A DNA stretch of 64,000 nucleotides. It comes from Chloroflexota bacterium (GTDB lineage: Bacteria; Chloroflexota; Dehalococcoidia; Lucifugimonadales; UBA3495). The stretch lies in contig PBMF01000025.1 of assembly GCA_002721995.1 (NCBI GenBank), positions 1-64,000 on the forward strand, in the 5' to 3' direction. The notes beneath the pieces were generated by a model. It had not been told where the DNA came from and did no database searches. It worked only from the letters and a program-made list of their open reading frames with translations. A program made the translations under genes and the position numbers. Positions 56,659 through 64,000 of the stretch are shown piece by piece (positions within the stretch are counted from its first letter, which is position 1; every line of letters begins with the position of its first letter).

Positions 56659-58788
56659 ATGGAGCCAAAATTGACTACCTGGACCGATGATCAACTAGCC
56701 TCAATCCACAACATGCTCAACCCGCGTTCCATCGCTGTGGTTGGGGCCACCCCCCGGATGCAGTACGGTGGACGGATGCTCGCCGCCGCTCTTAAGGCCG
56801 CAGACCGGGTGAACATCTACCCGGTCAACCCCCGTTACGAGGAGGTCATGGGAGTCAAGTCATATCCCAGCGTTAGCGACCTTCCGGAAACTCCCGACGT
56901 CGTTGGGGTCGTTGTTTCCTCCGGACAAGTGATGAACGTGCTGGAGGAGATTCACGAGAAAGGCACCAGGGCCGCAATAGTGATATCGGCCGGCTTCTCA
57001 GAACGGGGCACCCAGGAGGGCCGGGACCGGCAGGCACAGGTGGGCGCCTTCGCCAGGGAGTCGGGACTGCGCATCAGCGGCCCCAACTGCCTAGGACTGG
57101 CCAACGTCAAGGACAACATCTGGGTCACCTCCTCATCCAGGGGAGCCGAGGGAATGGGAGGTCCGGTGGGCCTGGTCTGTCAGAGCGGGGCCTCGGCCTT
57201 CGGTCCATTCTTGAACCGGGCACTGGACAGCCGCATCGGCCTCAGCTACATCATCTCCACCGGCAACGAGGCGGACCTGGACTTCTCGGACTTCGTGCGC
57301 TACCTGATCGATGACGACGATACCAAGGTCATCGCCGGGTTCGTCGAAGGTTTCAAAGACGCCGGCAAGTTCATTGAGGTGGCGAAACTGGCGGCCGAAA
57401 GGGGCAAACCCATAGTGCTGATCAAGATTGGCCGGTCGGACCTGGGCGCCAAGGCGGCCCAGTCTCACACCGCCGCTCTGACCGGTCTGGATGCCCTCTA
57501 CGACGATGCGCTGGCCCAGTACGGGGTGATACGTGTCGCCGACTACGATGAGCTGCTGGAGGTTTCCAACCTCCTGGCCAACTCGCCGCCGCCCCCGGCC
57601 AAAGGCCTGGCGGTGGTATCCCACTCCGGAGGCATCAGCTCCCTCACCGCCGACATGTGCGGTCAGGCGGGTCTGGACCTCCCCGAGCTGAGTGACGCCG
57701 CCCGTGATGGTATCAACGACGTCCTCAAGGGCTTCGGCTGGGCCTCCAACCCCTCGGATGTCACCGGGTTCGCCAACAGTGACTCCTTCCCTGACATCAT
57801 GCAGTTCATGGCCAACGACCCGGCCATGGGCACCCTGGTAGTGGCCAGCGCCGGCGGTGATGCCCAGGCCGAGCAGGTGATTGCCCAGCGGGACCTGGAC
57901 AAGGAGAAGGCCCTGGCCTTCCTCTGGACTGGCAGCCGGGGAGAAACGGCGGGTCTGGGAATGCTGAAAGAGGCCAGAGTCCCGGTCTTCTACACCCCCA
58001 ACCGCCTGGCGACCGGGCTGCGCAGTCTCCTTGATTACCACGCCTGGCAGGGGCACCGGGGTAAGGCCGGCTTCCCCGCCGTCGGAGCCATAAACGGTGA
58101 GCAACAGGCCGCGGCCGACCGCCTTGCCGCCACGGGCGGGGTTGCCCATTCTGAACACCAGAGCAAAGGCCTGCTGGCGGAGTGGGGAATTCCCATAACC
58201 CAGGAGTCCCTGGTCCAGACCGCCGCCGACGCCGCCGCGGCGGCGAAGGAGATCGGGTTCCCGGTCGCCCTGAAAGCCGACGTGACCGGCATGCCCCACA
58301 AGACCGAGGCGGGCCTGGTCAAACTGGGGCTGAGCAGCGAGGCGGAGGTCAGGTCGGCCTTTGATGAGATAACGTCCAATTCGTCTGGGATGGAAACGAA
58401 CGGCATCTCGGTTCAGGAGATGGTCCAGGACGCCGTGGAGGTCATCGTGGGTCTGAGCTACGATTCCCAATTGGGCGCCACCCTGTTGTTCGGGTCGGGC
58501 GGGGTGATGGTCGAGGTCTACAACGATGTTGCCCTCCGGCTCTGCCCCATCGATGAAACCGACGCCAGAGAGATGATTGCCCAGGTCAAGGGGGCCCGGC
58601 TGCTGGAAGGATTCCGGGGCCGTCCCGCCGCGGATGTCGATGCCCTGGTCGATACCCTGATCAAGGTCTCCCAGATGGGCGCCCAACTGGAGGGTAGCCT
58701 GGCCGAGCTGGATATAAACCCGCTGATGGTCCTACCCGGGGGCCAGGGTGTGAAAGCCGCCGACGCGGTGGCCATCTTCGGCCAGTAG
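56659..58788 (+). CDS. Acetate-CoA ligase (ADP-forming)-like acyl-CoA synthetase
   Basis: CoA-binding RSIAVVGATPRMQYGGRML, GPNCLGLAN, His-loop SHTAALTG, C-terminal ATP-grasp GFPVALKADVTGMPHKTEAGLVKLGL. Confidence 0.9.
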   Translation: MEPKLTTWTDDQLASIHNMLNPRSIAVVGATPRMQYGGRMLAAALKAADRVNIYPVNPRYEEVMGVKSYPSVSDLPETPDVVGVVVSSGQVMNVLEEIHEKGTRAAIVISAGFSERGTQEGRDRQAQVGAFARESGLRISGPNCLGLANVKDNIWVTSSSRGAEGMGGPVGLVCQSGASAFGPFLNRALDSRIGLSYIISTGNEADLDFSDFVRYLIDDDDTKVIAGFVEGFKDAGKFIEVAKLAAERGKPIVLIKIGRSDLGAKAAQSHTAALTGLDALYDDALAQYGVIRVADYDELLEVSNLLANSPPPPAKGLAVVSHSGGISSLTADMCGQAGLDLPELSDAARDGINDVLKGFGWASNPSDVTGFANSDSFPDIMQFMANDPAMGTLVVASAGGDAQAEQVIAQRDLDKEKALAFLWTGSRGETAGLGMLKEARVPVFYTPNRLATGLRSLLDYHAWQGHRGKAGFPAVGAINGEQQAAADRLAATGGVAHSEHQSKGLLAEWGIPITQESLVQTAADAAAAAKEIGFPVALKADVTGMPHKTEAGLVKLGLSSEAEVRSAFDEITSNSSGMETNGISVQEMVQDAVEVIVGLSYDSQLGATLLFGSGGVMVEVYNDVALRLCPIDETDAREMIAQVKGARLLEGFRGRPAADVDALVDTLIKVSQMGAQLEGSLAELDINPLMVLPGGQGVKAADAVAIFGQ

Positions 58789-58800
58789 CCCGCCCGGGGG

Positions 58801-60033
58801 CTAGAGTCTTCTCAACTTGGGCGCCAGCAGGGCCAGAAGGAGCACCAGGACGATGCCCATCGTCCCAACGATGGTTGCCGCGTGGGGCGCGCTCCAGAGT
58901 CCGGCCATGGCGCCCGAGGACATGCTGCCCAGGGCGAAGGCGTAGATGGCCAAGGAACGCAGGCTCATCACCCGGCCCCGGTATTCCGCCAGGGTGTTGC
59001 CCAGCAACGCCGATAGGATGAAGAACTGGGTCGACGCGAAGCCAGCGCCGGTTATGGTGAGAATCGCCATGGACTGGTAGAAGGAAGGAGTGGCGGAAAA
59101 CAGCAGGATGCTGGCGTGCCACACCACCACAGACCCGATCATCAATTTACCCACATGGCGCATGCTGCCAATCATGGCCCAACCCAGCGCCGCCGTCACC
59201 GCACCGATACCGAAGGCGAACAGCAGCCAGCCCAAGCCGGCGGAATCGACCCCCAATTCATCCCGGGCGAATATGGGCATCAATGTCGTGTGGAAGGTCC
59301 ATCCCGAGGACTCGATGATCAGGGCCAATACCAGCGTCCCCCAAAGCACCTGTTGACCTTTGACGTACTTCAGTCCGCCTATCATGGTCCTGAGGACCGG
59401 TTCCGGGTCCCGGTGGCTGATGCTGCCCGACAGTCTTATATAGAGGGCCACCCAGCCGCTCAGGAAATACAGGGCCGCTACGGCGGCAAAAGCACCCTCT
59501 GGGCCGAAATCCTTGAAAAGGATCCCGCCCAAAAGCGGCCCGGCCAGCATGGCGATATTCCTGCCCAGTGTGTTGAACGCGGCGCCGTTGGCCAGGCGTT
59601 CGGGCGGCAGGGTGTCGGCCACCAGGGACTGGGCGGCAGGCATCTGGAACACACGTACCATCCCGGCGATCACCGCCACCCCGAATACGTGCCACGTCTC
59701 CAATAGACCGCTGAGGATCAGGGCCAGCATCACCAGGGAGAAGGCGGTCATAGAAAACTCCACGCCTGCCAGAAGACGGTGACGGGGGACGCGGTCGGCC
59801 ACGGCGCCGGCGAATAGGGCCAGCACGTTCAGGGCCATCCGGGCCGCCGAAATCGCCCCCACCAGGAAAGGCGAGTCGGTCAGCGTGAGTACGAACCAGC
59901 CCAGGACCACCGCCTCCATCTGCGTGCCCATGGTCACCAGGGTGGTGGAACTCCAGACAAAGGAGAAATCTCGGTACCGGAAGACCGATAGCGGATACCC
60001 CGCCCGGACCGCGTTTGCGGTGAACTTCGACAA
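58801..60033 (-). CDS. MFS transporter (Bcr/EnfB-like)
   Basis: FRYRDFSFVWSSTTLVTMGTQMEAVVLGWFVLTLTDSPFLVGAISAARM, GAVADRVPRHRLL. Confidence 0.88.
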   Translation of the reverse strand: MSKFTANAVRAGYPLSVFRYRDFSFVWSSTTLVTMGTQMEAVVLGWFVLTLTDSPFLVGAISAARMALNVLALFAGAVADRVPRHRLLAGVEFSMTAFSLVMLALILSGLLETWHVFGVAVIAGMVRVFQMPAAQSLVADTLPPERLANGAAFNTLGRNIAMLAGPLLGGILFKDFGPEGAFAAVAALYFLSGWVALYIRLSGSISHRDPEPVLRTMIGGLKYVKGQQVLWGTLVLALIIESSGWTFHTTLMPIFARDELGVDSAGLGWLLFAFGIGAVTAALGWAMIGSMRHVGKLMIGSVVVWHASILLFSATPSFYQSMAILTITGAGFASTQFFILSALLGNTLAEYRGRVMSLRSLAIYAFALGSMSSGAMAGLWSAPHAATIVGTMGIVLVLLLALLAPKLRRL

Positions 60034-60082
60034 TTGACTCCAGCCAAGGGCCCGAAATAACCAGGGTCGCGAGGATTATGGG

Positions 60083-61807
60083 CTAAACGTCTTCCACAGG
60101 GGACGTGGCTATGCCGTAGGTCCCGTAGAAAAAGTTGGCGTAGTGGGTCGATCCGCCGGTGACAAAGAGCAGGAACTGCTCGGGGCTCTCCAACGCTGGG
60201 ATGGTGGCATCCGGGTCGTCCGCCAGGTGCTGCAGCTCTGGGTGGTGTAGCCAATTGCCGTCGGCGTCGGTGGGCATGCCGCCTACTCCCAGGGCAGACT
60301 GCAACGAGACCCGGCTGTTCTGGTGCAGCCACTCCTGGGCATCCTGCTTGCTCATGCCGGCTTCCGCCATGATGACGGCCCGCGATGGGCTGAGGAGAAT
60401 GGGGTGGTACGGCCCCTGGTAGGGGACCCGCTTATTGGTGTGGCCCACCTGGGCGGACTGCCAGCCCTTGATCCAAGAGCCTCCCCCGGAGTTGGGATAG
60501 AACATCATCGAGGCGATGTTGTTCAGCGTGTCTTCGTGGGTTTTGGACCGGGGGTCGATGATGGTGGTCGGGCCGGTGACTGTCACCACCGTCACCGCGC
60601 TCTCGTCGGCCTTGAAACCCCTGTCCACGTGGTAGGGCTGCCACGGGGAGACTTCCTCATTCTCGGCGATGCACATCCCGAACTTGGTGGGCAGACCGAT
60701 GAAGTTGGGGTCTCCGGCGCCGGCGTTGCAGTAGCCGATGTTGATCAGGCATAGACGCAGGGCCCGGCCAATGGCGGTGTTGGCGCTGTTCACGACGCCG
60801 GGCCCCATGGCCGTGGTGCCGAAGTTTATACCGGCCTTCTTGGCCACGGGTCCGTTCACCAGAATTATGGGCGCTTCGGTATGGCCGGAGACCTGCATAT
60901 CCCGGTGGTTCATCTCCGGTTTTGCCAGGCAGTCTATGGCGGCAAGCAGCACCGGGAACTGCTCCGGCCGGCAGCCGGCCATGACGGCGTTGATGGCGAT
61001 CTTTTCCACGGTGGCCAACCCGAATCCCGGCTCCATCACCATGAGCACATCCTGGGGAGCCCGTTTGGTGCCCTTCAGCATCTGCTCCACGGCGGCGGGA
61101 GTGGGCGGAATGACCGGTATGCCGTCGCTCCAGTCGCGCTCGGTGAGGAACCGGTTCACGGCGTCCATCCCAGCAGGCGTCTCGTCCATGTCTACGGTGA
61201 AAGTCTCGGTCGCTTGACCTGCCGCCCTGGGACCCCTCTTGGCACCTGAGGACGCCGGGATGGTGGTCAGGGCTTGGATGATGCCGTCTATCTGCTCGTC
61301 CACCATCCGGTGGATGAAGTCGGCCTGCTGCCCTGTGGTGGCGTGGGGGATGGTCACGAACTGGGCGTTCGGCTGACCCCAGCCATCCACGCAGGACTGC
61401 CAGGCCCTGGCGAAACTCCTGGCGGCGATGCCCACGGCGGGGACGCCGGCCCGTTCGATGGCCACCATGTCATGGGCAAGCCACGACGTGCAGCCCCCTC
61501 AATGGGCGGTGGCGCCAATCATGGCGTCAACCTCGGTCGCGATTCGGGCTGCCTCTTCTTCGTCTATGTGGGTGCCACGGCTGAGGGCGGGGCGTCCTGA
61601 CCGGAGCTCGCCGCCGTATCTTTCAAACTTCACGCCGGAGAAGCGTTTGGCGATGTGTTCGGCCGCACGGTCCACCGCGATATCCGCTCCGCCGGTCATG
61701 TTGTTGTAGAGCCCAATGGTCTTGCCTTCGAGGCTGGACAGGCGAGGGGCGGGCGGGACCTTGAAATCGACTCTGTCCGCGGCGGGGGACATGATCTGTA
61801 ACTTCAT
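60083..61807 (-). CDS. UGSC-type selenoprotein, Sec at UGA 61499-61501 (574 aa)
   Basis: Track ORFs 61499..61894 and 60083..61468 share a frame with only TGA between; joined ...DAMIGATAH-U-GGCTSWLAHDMVAIERAGVPAVGIA; SD GAGGAG upstream of ATG 61807. Confidence 0.88.
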
Positions 61808-62002
61808 ATTCTGTTGCTCCTCGCTGTTCATGGAAGGCTTGGCTGGCTGTACGTATGGGAGCGTAGTCCGCGCGGAAAGTATCGTCAAGCGCACTTACTT
61901 GGCCGAACCCAACTCCCAATTGACGCCCCTGCCCGCCATGGGTATATTCGTGCTCAAAGACGCGGCCTCGGTTTCCGGCGGCGGGAAACCAGGGAGGGAA
62001 TA

Positions 62003-64000
62003 TTGGCCCCGAACCAAGAACAATTCACGGCGACCCCCGGTTCGTTGGAAGGCGTCCGGGTTTTGGATTTCACCTGGGTGAGGGCGGGTCCCTGGGCCAC
62101 CCGCTGGCTCGGAGCCCTGGGAGCCGAGGTGATCAAGGTGGAATGGCCGCTGAACGAAAGGGGCCGGACCACCGGATTCTCGCCTCCGGGCATGGAGCCC
62201 AATCTCAACACCGCCACCAACTTCAACGACACCAACGCCAACAAGAAGGGCATCACCGTGAATCTCCGCTCGGAGAGGGGCCTGGAGATAATCAAAAAGT
62301 TGGTGGCCGTCTCCGACGTGGTCGTCGAAAACTTCAGCGCCAGAGCCCTCCAGAGTTGGGGCCTGGGCTATGACGAGTTGAAGAAGATCAAGCCGGACAT
62401 CGTCTACGTCTCCCAGTCCGGGTTCGGGCACACCGGCCGGCACCGAGAGTACCTGACCATGGGCCCCATCGCCCAGGCTTTCTCCGGATTGACATTCCTG
62501 TCCGGCTTGCCGGGCGAGCAGCCCGCGGGTTGGGGATGGTCCTACCTGGATGACACCGGCGGTATGTACATCGCCTTCTCCACCATGACCTCCCTATACC
62601 GCCGGAACATGACCGGCCTGGGCCAGCACGTTGACCTCTCCCAGATGATTGTCGGCGTGACCCTGAACGGGTCTGCCCTGCTGGACGCCACCGTGAATGG
62701 CCGCTCCTCACGGAGGGAGGGATATCCCCCCGGCAACCGCGCCTATTGGCCCGGCACACCGGTACTCAACAACTACCGGGGGCCGACAACGGCCCCCCAC
62801 AATGCCTACCGGACCAAGGGCGGCGGCTACAACGACTGGTGTGCCATTGCCTGTTTCTCCGATGAGGATTGGCGGCGTTTGGTCGGAGTCATGGGCTCTC
62901 CCGCATGGGCGGTTGCCGCCAAGTTCAACACCCTGAGCGGCCGGCTCCAGCATCAAGAGGAGATGGACCAGGGCATCCAGGAGTGGGCCCAGGGTCTGGA
63001 AAAATACGAACTGATGGAGCTGTGCCAGAAGTCGGGCGTGCCCGCCATGCCGGTACAGAGCACTGGAAACAGGGTAGACGACGACCCCCAGCTGAGGCAT
63101 CGGGGACTGTATTCCGAGCTCGACCATCCGGTGGTGGGCAGTTGGAAATTCCAGAACGCCTCCTTCAAACTCTCTGAGACCCCGGCCTTCAACCACCTGC
63201 CGGCGCCGTTAATCGGCCAGCACAACCAGGAGATTTTCGAGGGTATGTTGGGCCTCAGCCACGAGGAGTTTGTTTCCGGCTATGAGGACAACACCTTTTG
63301 GCCCGCGACCCTGGATCGCTATCCCTACATGGACGAGATGATAGAGGGAGACCCTCTGCCCTTCACCGGACCGGGTACTGGCCGGAACAACGGGAAGGTA
63401 ATCTCGGCCGGCCAGGAAGACCGGCAACAGGGCCCGCTCTCCGGTTTGCGGGTCTTGGAGTTGGCCGATGAGAAGGGCCAATACTGCGGGAAACTGATGG
63501 CCGACCTGGGCGCCGAGGTCATCAAGATAGAACCAACCGCCGGAGAGAACGCCAGGTCTGTGGGCCCTTTCTTGGACGACCTGCCCCACCGGGAACGCAG
63601 CCTTTATTTCTGGCACTACAACACCTCTAAACGGGGCATCACCCTGAACCTGGAGACCGAGGACGGGCGCGACCTATTCAAGAGGCTGGCGGCTACCGCC
63701 GACGTAGTTCTGGAGACCTTCGACGCCGGGTATCTGCCATCCCTAGGCCTGGGATATGAGGAACTGAAAAAGTCCAACCCCAAACTCATCATGTGCTCCC
63801 TGACATCCTTCGGACAGACCGGCCCCTGGCGGGACTTCCGGGCCGGAGACCTGCTCCACTTGGCCGCTGGCGGACAGATGGGCTGCTGCGGGTACGACAG
63901 TGAACACGTCTCAGGGGACATCCCCATAGCGCCGGGCGGCGGCAACGCCTGGCACATCGGCAGCCATTACGCCTACATGGCCATCGTCGCCGCGCTGATG
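62003..64000 (+). CDS. Fused double-domain CaiB/BaiF CoA-transferase, 3' end outside window
   Basis: TTG 62003 preceded by GGGAGGG; one open frame through domain 1 (GVRVLDFTWVRAGPWATRWLGALGAEVIKVEWP) and domain 2 (LSGLRVLELADEKGQYCGKLMADLGAEVIKIEP); absent from the ORF track because no stop falls in the window. Confidence 0.9.
   Translation, partial: MAPNQEQFTATPGSLEGVRVLDFTWVRAGPWATRWLGALGAEVIKVEWPLNERGRTTGFSPPGMEPNLNTATNFNDTNANKKGITVNLRSERGLEIIKKLVAVSDVVVENFSARALQSWGLGYDELKKIKPDIVYVSQSGFGHTGRHREYLTMGPIAQAFSGLTFLSGLPGEQPAGWGWSYLDDTGGMYIAFSTMTSLYRRNMTGLGQHVDLSQMIVGVTLNGSALLDATVNGRSSRREGYPPGNRAYWPGTPVLNNYRGPTTAPHNAYRTKGGGYNDWCAIACFSDEDWRRLVGVMGSPAWAVAAKFNTLSGRLQHQEEMDQGIQEWAQGLEKYELMELCQKSGVPAMPVQSTGNRVDDDPQLRHRGLYSELDHPVVGSWKFQNASFKLSETPAFNHLPAPLIGQHNQEIFEGMLGLSHEEFVSGYEDNTFWPATLDRYPYMDEMIEGDPLPFTGPGTGRNNGKVISAGQEDRQQGPLSGLRVLELADEKGQYCGKLMADLGAEVIKIEPTAGENARSVGPFLDDLPHRERSLYFWHYNTSKRGITLNLETEDGRDLFKRLAATADVVLETFDAGYLPSLGLGYEELKKSNPKLIMCSLTSFGQTGPWRDFRAGDLLHLAAGGQMGCCGYDSEHVSGDIPIAPGGGNAWHIGSHYAYMAIVAALM

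Noticed and set aside
57133-58686. 517-aa minus-strand ORF
   Set aside because: Shadow ORF opposite the ADP-forming acyl-CoA synthetase

Overview
64 kb high-GC bacterial chromosomal window with ordinary operon-scale organisation: about 45 supportable CDS, two tRNAs (Asp-GTC, Arg-TCT) and several strong hairpin terminators. There is no CRISPR array, prophage or rRNA. The gene content (CaiB/BaiF CoA-transferases, luciferase-like FMN oxidoreductases, amidases, hydantoinase, GMC oxidoreductase, class-III aminotransferase) suggests an environmental catabolic heterotroph, possibly a SAR202/Dehalococcoidia-like Chloroflexota; that taxonomic guess is inference only. Main observations: (1) two probable selenoproteins hidden by in-frame UGA codons that an ordinary ORF caller splits: a glycine/sarcosine/betaine-reductase selenoprotein-B-like protein (51055..52518, minus, motif PVUPNC) and a UGSC-type selenoprotein (60083..61807, minus, motif AHUGGC); (2) a double CaiB/BaiF CoA-transferase fusion running off the right edge, whose halves match the two ATGA-overlapping genes at 38668..41288; (3) an ImuB-like/small protein/DnaE2 mutagenesis cassette interrupted by a GIY-YIG gene bounded by inverted REP-like palindromes, one of which encodes the GIY-YIG C-terminus and stop; (4) a secreted protein made of three 47-aa repeats with constant Cys spacing; (5) a head-to-head junction of a truncated HpaB hydroxylase and a truncated histidine kinase. 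All family names are from reading the translations; no database search was run.
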